A stretch of 64,000 nucleotides of DNA from contig FZQZ01000004.1 in the NCBI GenBank assembly GCA_900199555.1, forward strand, positions 62,001 through 126,000. The letters are read 5' to 3'. How positions within the stretch are numbered: position 1 is the stretch's first letter; every line of letters begins with the position of its first letter. The DNA is from Prevotellaceae bacterium MN60 (GTDB lineage: Bacteria > Bacteroidota > Bacteroidia > Bacteroidales > Bacteroidaceae). This document shows, one piece after another, positions 33,809-43,070 of the stretch. The position numbers and the translations under genes are program-made. Below the pieces are notes generated by a model. The model was not told where the DNA came from and made no database searches. It was given only the letters and a program-made list of their open reading frames with translations.

Positions 33809-36625
33809 ATGATAAAAAAACTTCTATTTCCTTTTTTGTTATGTACCCCATTAGCCATGTCTGCACAAAATCCTTTTGTGCAGACATGGTGTACTAGTGA
33901 CCCAGCTCCTATGGTGCATAACGGAACAATGTATGTATACACTGGTCATGATGAGGATGGTGCCGATTTTTTCTGGATGCAGGAGTGGCGCGTATACTCT
34001 ACTCAAGACATGGTAAACTGGCAAGATCATGGTTCTCCATTGGCATTGGAAAGCTTCTCATGGGCCGACGATCGTGCATGGGCAAGTCAATGTGTTGAGC
34101 GCGATGGTAAGTTCTATTGGTATATTTGTGCTCACTCAAAATTGTCGGGTGGTATGGCCATTGGTGTAGCTGTCAGTGATTCTCCAACAGGTCCTTTCCG
34201 CGATGCACTTGGAAAGCCTCTCTTTGAGAATGGCTCTTGGGATCATATTGACCCTACAGTGCTCATTGACGATGATGGTCAAGCATGGTTGATGTGGGGT
34301 AATCCACAGTGTTATTACTTGAAGCTTAATCGCGATATGATTTCATATAGTGGCGAATTAGGACGTCTCGATATGACTGAGGAGGCTTTTGGTGGACCAA
34401 TCATGAGCAAACGTGAAAAAGGAAAGAAGTATAAAGACTCTTATGTAGAAGGTCCTTGGCTTTCTAAACGCAATGGCGTCTATCAGTTGTTGTATGCGGC
34501 AGGTGGCGTTCCAGAACATATTAGCTATAGTACAGCTCCATCTCCTACTGGACCTTGGAAATATGCTGGTGAGATTATGCCCCTCAGTGATACAAAGTCA
34601 TTTACTAATCACTGTGGTGTTGCTGATTTTAAAGGACATAGCTATTTCTTCTACCATACAGGAAAGCTGCCCAATGGAGGCGGTTTTGGACGTAGCGTAG
34701 CTGTTGAAGAATTTAAGTATAACGCAGATGGTTCATTCCCAACAATCCTGCCAACCGATGAGGGTGTGAAGCCTGTGTCTAAGTTTGACCCTTATCGTAG
34801 GGTAGAAGCTGAGACGATGGCTTTCTCTAAAGGCGTGAAGACGGAGCAAAATGATGAGGTTGGTGTTTATGTTACCGACATCCATAATGGTGATTATATC
34901 AAGTTGCAAAACGTACATCTATGCTATAAGGCTCCTCGTACCTTCACGGCTCGTGTTGCCAGTGGATTACGTGGTGGCCAGATTGAAATCCGTCTTGATA
35001 GCCTTGGAGGTGAACTCCTCGGAACATTGGACGTTCCTGGTACTGGCGGTTGGGAGAAATGGCAAACGATTACGACCGATTTACCAGAACTTGACAGCTA
35101 TCCCTCTCGCCTGCATACTCGTGACTTGTATTTGGTGTTCAAGGGACGTAAGGGACCAAAGCTCTTTAACTTCGACTGGTGGGAGATGCGTGGAATAGAG
35201 CAGGTCAATATGCCGCTCTTCCAAACTAAGTACACTGCTGACCCCTCACCATTGGTGGTTGGTGATACCTTATTCTTATATACCTCACACGATGCCTCTC
35301 CAGAGGATATTCCTGATGAGAATGAGAAGAACTCTGCAGGTTTCTTTATGTATGACTGGTTACTATGGTCTACCACCGATATGGTTAACTGGACAGAGCA
35401 TGGCGCAGTAGCCTCGCTGAAAGAATTCTCATGGCGTTCTCGTGAGAATGGTGCGTGGGCTATTCAAACCGTTGAACGCAATGGTAAGTACTACCTTTAT
35501 GCTCCACTACATGGTCATGGTATCGGTGTGCTAGTAGCAGACTCACCTTATGGTCCTTTTAAGGACCCTCTCGGTGAACCATTGGTTTGGCAGAAAGAGC
35601 ATTGGGATGATATAGACCCTACTGTATATACCGATGACGATGGTCAGGCTTATATGTATTGGGGAAATCCTCATGTCTATTATACAAAGTTGAATAAGGA
35701 CATGATCTCTACACAAGGCGATATTCACGTACTAAATCCTCAGGATGGTGTGATGCGTCCCGTTAAGGCTGAAGGTGCTAAGATTAATCTCAGAGCGCCT
35801 TGGAGTGAGAAGGCTGGATGGGCTGTAAAGAACTATCAGGAAGGTCCTTGGTTATATAAACGTAATGGTCATTATTATCTCGGCTATGCTACCACCTGTT
35901 GTCCTGAAGCTCTTGGCTATGCTATGAGCGATAAGCCTACAGGTCCATGGGAATGGAAAGGCTATATTATGGAACCTACTCAGCGCGACCGCGGTAATCA
36001 TCCTGGTATTTGTGATTTTAAGGGTCACTCCTATGTGTTCGGCCAGAACTACGATTTGATGCACTTAGATACTTATATTCATCACGAGCGTCGCAGTGTA
36101 TCGGCTACAGAGATTACCTACAACGCCGATGGCACCATTCAAAAGGTTCCTTACTGGATGGATCAACAGCCTATGAAGCAGTTGCACTGGCTCAATCCAT
36201 ATCAGCGTGTTGAAGCAGAGACAATGAACTGGGGGTATGGCTTGAAGAGTGCAAAGATGGGTATTGCGAATACTGGTGTGGTAAAGGATATGCCTGCATC
36301 TACTGGTAAACGCAATATGTATATCTTCGACATTAATGATGGTGAGTATATTCGCTTGCGTGGTGTTGACTTTGGTCAGGGAGCTAAGCAATTCAATATC
36401 ATTGCTGCTGCCGCTGCCAATGCAGGTTGTACTGTTACATTGCGCATTGATAGTCAGAAAGGTGAGGTTATCGGTACTGCTACCATCAAAAGCACTGGTT
36501 CTATAGACAAGTATAAGTCTTTTACTGCTAAGGTAAAGAACGCAAGAGGTGTACATGACTTGTATCTCTGTTTTGATAAGGCACAAGGCGATGTACACCT
36601 GGACTGGTGGACGTTTAAACATTAA
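33809..36625 (+). CDS. Double GH43-CBM6-GH43-CBM6 enzyme
   Basis: 938 residues; signal peptide MIKKLLFPFLLCTPLAMSA. Two full GH43-CBM6 halves follow each other. First half: base Asp31 in CTSDPAPMVHNGTMYVYTG, IDPTVLIDDDGQAWLMWGNP, acid Glu in YVEGPWLSKRNGVYQLLYAAG, then CBM6 starting YRRVEAETMAF. Second half: base Asp478 in YTADPSPLVVGDTLFLYTS, IDPTVYTDDDGQAYMYWGNP, Glu in YQEGPWLYKRNGHYYLGYAT, then CBM6 starting YQRVEAETMNW. Both active sites look intact. The halves are clearly homologous but well diverged, so the duplication is old and the two may differ in specificity (for example xylosidase and arabinofuranosidase). Fourth gene of its unit, 37 bases after the previous GH43. Confidence 0.92.
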   Translation: MIKKLLFPFLLCTPLAMSAQNPFVQTWCTSDPAPMVHNGTMYVYTGHDEDGADFFWMQEWRVYSTQDMVNWQDHGSPLALESFSWADDRAWASQCVERDGKFYWYICAHSKLSGGMAIGVAVSDSPTGPFRDALGKPLFENGSWDHIDPTVLIDDDGQAWLMWGNPQCYYLKLNRDMISYSGELGRLDMTEEAFGGPIMSKREKGKKYKDSYVEGPWLSKRNGVYQLLYAAGGVPEHISYSTAPSPTGPWKYAGEIMPLSDTKSFTNHCGVADFKGHSYFFYHTGKLPNGGGFGRSVAVEEFKYNADGSFPTILPTDEGVKPVSKFDPYRRVEAETMAFSKGVKTEQNDEVGVYVTDIHNGDYIKLQNVHLCYKAPRTFTARVASGLRGGQIEIRLDSLGGELLGTLDVPGTGGWEKWQTITTDLPELDSYPSRLHTRDLYLVFKGRKGPKLFNFDWWEMRGIEQVNMPLFQTKYTADPSPLVVGDTLFLYTSHDASPEDIPDENEKNSAGFFMYDWLLWSTTDMVNWTEHGAVASLKEFSWRSRENGAWAIQTVERNGKYYLYAPLHGHGIGVLVADSPYGPFKDPLGEPLVWQKEHWDDIDPTVYTDDDGQAYMYWGNPHVYYTKLNKDMISTQGDIHVLNPQDGVMRPVKAEGAKINLRAPWSEKAGWAVKNYQEGPWLYKRNGHYYLGYATTCCPEALGYAMSDKPTGPWEWKGYIMEPTQRDRGNHPGICDFKGHSYVFGQNYDLMHLDTYIHHERRSVSATEITYNADGTIQKVPYWMDQQPMKQLHWLNPYQRVEAETMNWGYGLKSAKMGIANTGVVKDMPASTGKRNMYIFDINDGEYIRLRGVDFGQGAKQFNIIAAAAANAGCTVTLRIDSQKGEVIGTATIKSTGSIDKYKSFTAKVKNARGVHDLYLCFDKAQGDVHLDWWTFKH

Positions 36626-36652
36626 TATTCTCATTAAAAATAATAATACACT

Positions 36653-38707
36653 ATGAAAAGAATCGTTTCTCTGTTTTTTGCAGCATGTGCAGTATTAACA
36701 ATACAGGCACAGAATCCTTATCTGCCGCTTTGGGAACATCTGCCCGATGGTGAACCTCGTGTGTTTGATGATCCTGATAATCCAGGTAAGAAGCGTGCCT
36801 ATATCATTGGCTCGCATGACGTAACATATACAGCATATTGTGGTCCCGATATCCGCATGTGGTCTGCACCAGTAGAAGACTTGTCGCAGTGGCGTGATGA
36901 AGGTCCTATCTTTACTTGGTTTGTTAATGGCCAGTGGGATACGATGTATGCTCCTGATCTTGTAGAGGTTGTAGACAAGAAGACCGGTAAGAAAACCTAT
37001 TGGCTTTATCCTCATTCTCGTGGTTGGCGTCGTACTCCTATGGTATGTAAGAGTGATCGTCCTGACGGTCCCTTCACACCTGTCAATTTGACTGCTGACG
37101 GAACTCAGTGTCTGCCAGGTTCACTCATAGACTTCGACCCATCTGTATTCATTGAGACTATTACAGACAAGAAAGATAAAGATTACAATACGGGCTATCG
37201 TGCTTATGTATTCTATGGTTTCCAGCACTCTACTGCTTGTGAACTAGATCAGAATACTATGTATTCTAAGCGTGAGGGTACTGAGCTCATAGATCCTTTT
37301 ATTCCTGCTAGCAGTGCTGATGGTCGTCTGCTGGATAAAGCTGGTAGCGAGTATAAAGCACTTTACAAAGGTCAGAATCCTCTCGACTTCAACTTCTTCG
37401 AGGCTTCATCTATTCGTCAGGTGGGTAATAAGTACGTGATGGTATTCTCTGGCTACTCTGGTAAAGAGTATGGTTTGGGAAATACCAACTCGGCTCTGCG
37501 CTATGCTTATGGTGATTCTCCTCTCGGTCCTTGGCGTTCTGGTGGCGTTTTGGTTGATTCTCGTGGCGTTGTTCTCAACGAAGACGGCTCAAAACTCATT
37601 ACTACCAATGCGGCTCACAATACCCATGGCTCTCTGCAAGAGATCAATGGTCAGTGGTATGTGTTCTATCATCGTCCACCTCGTGGTTTTGGTAACGCTC
37701 GTCAGGCCATGGTCGCTCCTGTTAAGATTGAGTGGGATAAGAAACCTGTGGCCAAGGGTGGTCAGGTCCGCATTACTGGTTATGATCCTTATATCAAGGG
37801 TAATGAATGGACTGCTAAAGCTACAGATGGAAATGAATATACAGGTGCAGAGGTAACTAGTGAAGGCTTCCAGATTTTCGGTCTTCCTCCATATAACTAC
37901 TATTCTGCAGGTATAGCATGCTTTATGTATGGTCCAAATGCCAATAACTGGATGCAGGATAACCATGATGTATGGAACAACTCTATGGACCTTGCTGGCA
38001 TCCAGAATGGTGGCATAATTGGCTTCAAGTATTTCGGTTTTGGTGGCTTGGCAAAGGATACAAAGGGCGTTAAAGCTTTTGAGGGAGTTAAAAAGGGTGA
38101 TGATGTTCACCTTAATATTAATTTGACTACTAGTGGCAAGGGTGCCTTCAAAATCCACGTTATGTTGGATGATCCTTGGAAAGGTCAGGAGGTTAAAGTG
38201 GTTGACGTTCCTGCCAACTTCCCTGCTAATAAGCCACTCACTATCTCTACTTTGGTTCCTGCATTGGAAGGACTGACCGGTAAGCATGCTATCTATCTCG
38301 TGGTAGATGGTCCTGAGATTAAACAACCCGAACAACCACAACGCGGTCAGTGGGGACGTCGCCCACAGGAACCTCAGCGCCCACAAGGACTCTTCGACCT
38401 ACATGGAATCGGTTTTGCTAAGAATGAGTCTGGTGCACAGCCCGCTTTCGTTCCTGAGATTACCATTACGGTTGATGGACAGAAACTGAATATCCCAGAG
38501 AAGCCTATTATGGCGACTAATGCCAATGGTTATACAGAGTGTAACCGTTATCAACTCTATGCTCCTCTGAAAGCTAACTCTAAATTGAAGGCTACTTGTG
38601 AGAAGGCACCAAGTGCTGTTGAGTTTGAGGTTAGTTCTATTGTTGGTGGCCGCGCTACGGTAAAGGCTACTTACAAGGGTATGACCAAGTATTTCCTAAT
38701 TAACTAA
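36653..38707 (+). CDS. GH43 family enzyme with C-terminal beta domains
   Basis: 684 residues; signal peptide MKRIVSLFFAACAVLTIQA. The N-terminal propeller has the variant first motif PDGEPRVFDDP in place of the usual ADP, then AYIIGSHDVTYTAYCGPDIRMWSA, MYAPDLVEV, FDPSVFIET (second Asp) and FNFFEASSIRQVGNKYVMVFSG (acid Glu). NTHGSLQEINGQWYVFYHRPP supplies the late-blade His. The remaining about 300 residues include a CBM6-like region (YYSAGIACFMYGPNANNW..., GIIGFKYFGFGG) and a Pro/Gln-rich stretch (about 555-580) before a final beta domain. The substrate is unknown; arabinoxylan side chains are likely from context. Confidence 0.82.
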   Translation: MKRIVSLFFAACAVLTIQAQNPYLPLWEHLPDGEPRVFDDPDNPGKKRAYIIGSHDVTYTAYCGPDIRMWSAPVEDLSQWRDEGPIFTWFVNGQWDTMYAPDLVEVVDKKTGKKTYWLYPHSRGWRRTPMVCKSDRPDGPFTPVNLTADGTQCLPGSLIDFDPSVFIETITDKKDKDYNTGYRAYVFYGFQHSTACELDQNTMYSKREGTELIDPFIPASSADGRLLDKAGSEYKALYKGQNPLDFNFFEASSIRQVGNKYVMVFSGYSGKEYGLGNTNSALRYAYGDSPLGPWRSGGVLVDSRGVVLNEDGSKLITTNAAHNTHGSLQEINGQWYVFYHRPPRGFGNARQAMVAPVKIEWDKKPVAKGGQVRITGYDPYIKGNEWTAKATDGNEYTGAEVTSEGFQIFGLPPYNYYSAGIACFMYGPNANNWMQDNHDVWNNSMDLAGIQNGGIIGFKYFGFGGLAKDTKGVKAFEGVKKGDDVHLNINLTTSGKGAFKIHVMLDDPWKGQEVKVVDVPANFPANKPLTISTLVPALEGLTGKHAIYLVVDGPEIKQPEQPQRGQWGRRPQEPQRPQGLFDLHGIGFAKNESGAQPAFVPEITITVDGQKLNIPEKPIMATNANGYTECNRYQLYAPLKANSKLKATCEKAPSAVEFEVSSIVGGRATVKATYKGMTKYFLIN

Positions 38708-38720
38708 GAAAGTATTCAAT

Positions 38721-40664
38721 ATGAAGAAAATATTTGCTTCGATGGTTTTGTTGGCAGGCTGTTTCGTAACAGCCTTTGCCACCGACCAACGTGTCGCCAG
38801 TCCTAATGGGAAACTGGTAGTAACTATCAGTGATGAAGGTGGCAAACCAGCCTATACTGTTAGCTACGATGGACATGTCGTGCTGACTCCTTCTGCTTTA
38901 GGATTAAAAACGAATATTGGCGATTTGACGCAACAGCTGACTTTGAAAAGTTGTGATAGTAAAACTATCAGTGATCACTATACTGTTCGCAATATCAAAC
39001 AGCAAATAGTAGATTATGAGGCTGTAGAGGCTGTATGTCACTTTACACAGGGTAATAAGCCTGTTATGGATATAACTTTCCGTGTAAGTAATCGTGATGT
39101 AGCTTATCGCTATCGTGTTCTTCCGAAGGGTGAAACACGTGTTTGTGTAGTAGAAAGCGAAGCGAGTGCTTTCGTAATGCCTGAGAATACAACCACTTTC
39201 TTGTGCCCTCAGTCATCACCGATGCATGGTTTTGCTCGTACTTCTCCTAGCTATGAAACTTCTTATGACCTCGATCAGCCTGTAGGTCGTAATGGTTGGG
39301 GCGAGGGATACACCTTTCCATGTCTTTTTAAGGTTCCTGCAGCTCAACCTGTCTGGGTGCTTATCAGTGAGACAGGAACAGATGGTGACTATGTTGGTTG
39401 TCGTTTACTCAATGAGGGAGCAGGTAATTATCGTATTGGTTTCCCCCAGCAGGGTGAAATGAATGGTGTTGGTTCTATCACACCAGCCATTAGTCTTCCT
39501 GGTGAGACCCCTTGGCGTACCATCACCGTTGGTCCTTTGGCAAATATAGTAGAGACAACTGTACCTTTCGACCTTGTGCAGCCAAAGTATAAGGCATCTC
39601 AGGAATATATCTATGGTAAAGGTTCATGGAGCTGGATTATCGGTATGGACTCTAGTTGTAACTTTGATGAGCAGAAGCGTTATATCGATTTTTCTGCAGC
39701 TATGGGCTATCAGAGTGTGCTGATTGATGCCTTCTGGGATCGTCAGATTGGTTATGACCGTATTGCAGAGTTGGCACGTTATGGTAAGGCAAAGGGTGTT
39801 GGCCTTTTCCTGTGGTATAATTCTAATGGTTCTTGGAATGATGCACCTCAGACTCCTATCGGTAAGATGAACAATCCTCGTATCCGTCGTGCTGAGATGA
39901 AGTGGATGCATGATAATGGTATTCGTGGTATCAAAGTTGACTTCTTTGGTGGTGATAAACAACCCATGATGCAACTCTATGAGGATATCCTTGCCGATGC
40001 TAACGACTTCGGCTTGTTGGTTATCTTCCATGGTTGTACATTACCACGTGGTTGGGAGCGTATGTATCCTAACTATGCAGCCTCTGAAGCTGTCTTGGCT
40101 TCAGAAAACTTGCATTTCGGACAGGGATCTTGTGATGCTGAGGCTCGCAATGCCTGCATACATCCATTCATTCGCAATACGGTTGGTTCTATGGATTTTG
40201 GTGGCTCTACGCTCAATAAGTTCTATAATGCGGACAACCAGCATGGAACTCATCGCGTAACAAGTGATGTTTATGCATTGGCTACAGCCGTACTCTTCCA
40301 GAGCGCCGTACAGCACTTTGCATTGGCTCCCAACAATCTGACCGATGCTCCTGCGTGGGCTATCGACTTTATGAGGATGGTACCTACTACATGGGATGAG
40401 GTTCGTTTTATCGATGGTTATCCTGGCAAATATATCCTCTTAGCACGTCGCAGTGGCTCTAAGTGGTATGTTGTTGGTGTTAATGCTGAGCAACAGCCCG
40501 TGAAGAAGACTATTTCTCTGCCGATGTTCGAGAAGGGCTCTTCGCTAAGTCTTTATAGTGACGATGCTCAACTGCAGGGTAGCTTAAAGACTATTAAGCT
40601 TAATAAGAAGCAGCAACTTACCATCACTATCCCCTGCAATGGTGGATTGGTGGTAACTCAATAA
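38721..40664 (+). CDS. GH97 enzyme, retaining (alpha-galactosidase-like) type
   Basis: 647 residues. The N-terminus MKKIFASMVLLAGCFVTAFAT could be cleaved by signal peptidase I or, at LLAGC, lipidated. The N-terminal beta-sandwich (VASPNGKLVVTISDEGGKPAYTVS) and the barrel (YIDFSAAMGYQSVLIDAFWD, FLWYNSNG) are those of GH97. Asp407 in GIKVDFFGGDKQ occupies the nucleophile position that defines the retaining branch (alpha-galactosidase-like); inverting SusB-type alpha-glucosidases lack it. NTVGSMDFGG and HRVTSDVYALATAVLFQS are also typical. It would remove alpha-galactose decorations and is last in its unit, before a terminator. Confidence 0.88.
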   Translation: MKKIFASMVLLAGCFVTAFATDQRVASPNGKLVVTISDEGGKPAYTVSYDGHVVLTPSALGLKTNIGDLTQQLTLKSCDSKTISDHYTVRNIKQQIVDYEAVEAVCHFTQGNKPVMDITFRVSNRDVAYRYRVLPKGETRVCVVESEASAFVMPENTTTFLCPQSSPMHGFARTSPSYETSYDLDQPVGRNGWGEGYTFPCLFKVPAAQPVWVLISETGTDGDYVGCRLLNEGAGNYRIGFPQQGEMNGVGSITPAISLPGETPWRTITVGPLANIVETTVPFDLVQPKYKASQEYIYGKGSWSWIIGMDSSCNFDEQKRYIDFSAAMGYQSVLIDAFWDRQIGYDRIAELARYGKAKGVGLFLWYNSNGSWNDAPQTPIGKMNNPRIRRAEMKWMHDNGIRGIKVDFFGGDKQPMMQLYEDILADANDFGLLVIFHGCTLPRGWERMYPNYAASEAVLASENLHFGQGSCDAEARNACIHPFIRNTVGSMDFGGSTLNKFYNADNQHGTHRVTSDVYALATAVLFQSAVQHFALAPNNLTDAPAWAIDFMRMVPTTWDEVRFIDGYPGKYILLARRSGSKWYVVGVNAEQQPVKKTISLPMFEKGSSLSLYSDDAQLQGSLKTIKLNKKQQLTITIPCNGGLVVTQ

Positions 40665-40700
40665 GATACACACTAACTATAATAATTATTAATCATTCTG

Positions 40701-40738
40701 TCCCTGCGTTCTTGTTATAAGGCGCAGGGATTTTTTTT
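40701..40738 (+). terminator. Rho-independent terminator after GH97
   Basis: TCCCTGCG (40701-40708) and CGCAGGGA (40723-40730) form an 8-bp GC-rich stem followed by eight T residues. Confidence 0.9.
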
Positions 40739-40797
40739 GAATATACCTTTCTTGCAAAAAAAAATAGATAAAGTGTATGTTTTATACTTTTTTTGTG

Positions 40798-40805
40798 TAC
40801 CTTTG
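40798..40805 (+). promoter_or_regulatory. -7 promoter box TACCTTTG for the GH10-CBM6/CE6 unit
   Basis: Exact TAnnTTTG match 29 bases before the ATG at 40835. There is no good TTG at -33; instead an inverted repeat GTAT-GTTTT-ATAC lies there (about 40775-40787), possibly an operator. Confidence 0.65.
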
Positions 40806-40834
40806 CAACCAAAACATAACTTAAAACAGAAATA

Positions 40835-43054
40835 ATGAAAACACTTAAACGCAATTTGCTAATGATGGCGGCTTGTCTGTGCATTCTGCCTGCATCTGCT
40901 CAGTTGTCATCTAATCCTAACAAGTTTTTAGGTAACATCACAACGAGAGGTAATGTAGAACCGGGAGGCGGTGTACCTAAGTATTATACCCTATGGAATC
41001 AGATTACTTGTGAAAATGAATCTAAGTGGTCTTCTGTAGAAGGTAGTCGTGGTACTTTTAACTGGGGTGGGGCTAATAATGCATTCAACTATGCAAAGCA
41101 ACACAACTTTACCTACAAGTTTCATGCTTTGGTATGGGGTGCTCAGTATCCTAGCTGGTTGGAAAACCTGAGCGCTAAAGACCGCTTTTCAGCAATGACC
41201 AATTGGTTTGATCATGCAAAGTCTCAGTACAACACACTACCTATGATTGATGTGGTAAATGAGGCAGTAGGTATGCACCAGCAGGGTAATCCTATGATGA
41301 AGGAAACTCTTGGCGGTGGCGGAAAGACAGGCTATGACTGGCTTATTAAGGCTTTTGAAATGGCCTACGAACGTTGGCCAGATGCCATTCTGATTTACAA
41401 TGACTATAACTCTATCCGTTGGGATTTGAATAATTATATTACCTTAGTGCAGACGCTGCGTGATGCCGGCGCTCCTATCGATGCCTATGGTAACCAATCA
41501 CATGAATTGAGTGATATCAGCTTGGACGAGTTGGAAAGGGTGTTGAAGCAACAGCAAGATGCACTAAAAATGCCAATGTTCTCTACAGAGCTGGATATAG
41601 ACATTGCCGATGATACTAAGCAGAAGTTACAGTATCAGAAAGTATTGCCTGCTTTTTGGGAAAAGCCTTATTGCGCTGGTGTTACCCTTTGGGGACATGT
41701 GCTTGGCGCTACATGGGTTGACAACTCAGGCCTTTATAGAAATGGCGAAGAACGTCCTGCTATGACTTGGATTAAAGAGTATATGCAGACTGATGCAGCC
41801 AAGAACGCAGCAGGTCCGCTCCCTGGTACAAAGAAAGAGGCTTCTATCTATATTCGTCCTGCTGCTCAGAAGGTTGCAAAGGATGATGTGTTACCTATTA
41901 AGGTGCGAGCACGCTTAGCTACCAAGTCCATCGAAAAAGTTGATTTCTATGTGAATGATGAATTGGTTAAGACGATGACGGAGGAACCTTACATTGTTGA
42001 ATATACGGCAGACAAGGTCGGTGATTGTTTCACGAAGGCTGTAGTTACTGCTACAGATGGTTCAACATATGAACGCTATGGCTATTTCAAAGTAGCAAGA
42101 GGAACGAAACGCTCACCTTATAATGAAGAAGTCCCTCAGCTTCCTGGTACAATTAATACTACAGAATACGATAATGGCCTTTCTGGTGTAGCTTATTATG
42201 ATGCATCTCGTACATTGACATCAACTAAAGATGGTCAATGGATGGAGTATACAATTGACGTTACAGAAGAAGGCTATTATACGATGGATGCGGAGGTCGC
42301 AGCTTCAAAGACTGGTGGTATGTTCCATTTAGCAGAATATTCTTTAGACAATCTTAATTTTCTCACGGACTATATAGATGTGCCAAATACAGGTGGCAAT
42401 TCAAACTTCCAAATGGTGCATTGTCCAATAAAGGTATATCTGACGGCAGGTCGTCACGTATTTACATTCCTTGTTGATAAAGGCGGTTTCTATGTCAAGA
42501 GTCTAAACTTTGTGCATACGCCAACCTTTAGCTTGCCTGGAATAGTTCAAGCAGAAGACTTTTGTGAGGGAGGTGATGGCGTTGATGTAATTAATGGTAA
42601 TGGCGGCTATGTCGTTTGTATTGATAATGGTGAGTGGATGGACTATTCTGTAAACATCATAACACCCGGTAAATATTCTTACGAGGCTACAGTTTCATCG
42701 GTTGTTGATGGCGCCAAGTTTTCTATGGAGTTAGTTTATAGTGATGGCACGACTAAGAGTCTTGTACCTGTTAGCGTACCCAATACGGGCTCAAAGGATG
42801 TTTATGAGGTGAAGACTGGTAAGATTAGAAATACAATTGCTGTTGATGGCCTTCAGAAGTTGCGCATTACAAGTACGGCTGGAAGCTGCAATATTGACAA
42901 TGTGAAGTTTGTCTGCACTGAGCCTGCAAGTGGTATCAATACGACTGTAGCAGATGATGATTTAAATGCGCCTACTTATAATCTCATGGGAATTCCTGTC
43001 AATGCCGATTACCATGGTATCGTGATTAAGAATGGTAAAAAAATGATTAAGTAA
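40835..43054 (+). CDS. GH10 endo-xylanase with Ig-like and two CBM6-like modules and a C-terminal sorting tail
   Basis: 739 residues; signal peptide MKTLKRNLLMMAACLCILPASA. The GH10 domain (about 25-325) is intact, with ENESKW, KFHALVWGAQYPSW, acid/base Glu143 in IDVVNEA, IYNDYN, nucleophile Glu252 in STELDID and LWGHVLGATW. The N-terminal half is shorter than in classical GH10 enzymes. Next are an Ig-like domain (about 340-425, VDFYVNDELVKTM), a first CBM6-like module (about 435-565, DGQWMEYTIDV) and a second (about 570-695, IVQAEDFCEGG and GEWMDYSVNI). The tail (YNLMGIPVNADYHGIVIKNG) resembles a type IX secretion signal, so surface or extracellular location is likely. Two-gene unit with the CE6 gene behind. 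Confidence 0.92.
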   Translation: MKTLKRNLLMMAACLCILPASAQLSSNPNKFLGNITTRGNVEPGGGVPKYYTLWNQITCENESKWSSVEGSRGTFNWGGANNAFNYAKQHNFTYKFHALVWGAQYPSWLENLSAKDRFSAMTNWFDHAKSQYNTLPMIDVVNEAVGMHQQGNPMMKETLGGGGKTGYDWLIKAFEMAYERWPDAILIYNDYNSIRWDLNNYITLVQTLRDAGAPIDAYGNQSHELSDISLDELERVLKQQQDALKMPMFSTELDIDIADDTKQKLQYQKVLPAFWEKPYCAGVTLWGHVLGATWVDNSGLYRNGEERPAMTWIKEYMQTDAAKNAAGPLPGTKKEASIYIRPAAQKVAKDDVLPIKVRARLATKSIEKVDFYVNDELVKTMTEEPYIVEYTADKVGDCFTKAVVTATDGSTYERYGYFKVARGTKRSPYNEEVPQLPGTINTTEYDNGLSGVAYYDASRTLTSTKDGQWMEYTIDVTEEGYYTMDAEVAASKTGGMFHLAEYSLDNLNFLTDYIDVPNTGGNSNFQMVHCPIKVYLTAGRHVFTFLVDKGGFYVKSLNFVHTPTFSLPGIVQAEDFCEGGDGVDVINGNGGYVVCIDNGEWMDYSVNIITPGKYSYEATVSSVVDGAKFSMELVYSDGTTKSLVPVSVPNTGSKDVYEVKTGKIRNTIAVDGLQKLRITSTAGSCNIDNVKFVCTEPASGINTTVADDDLNAPTYNLMGIPVNADYHGIVIKNGKKMIK

Positions 43055-43070
43055 AAGAATGGTCAATAAA

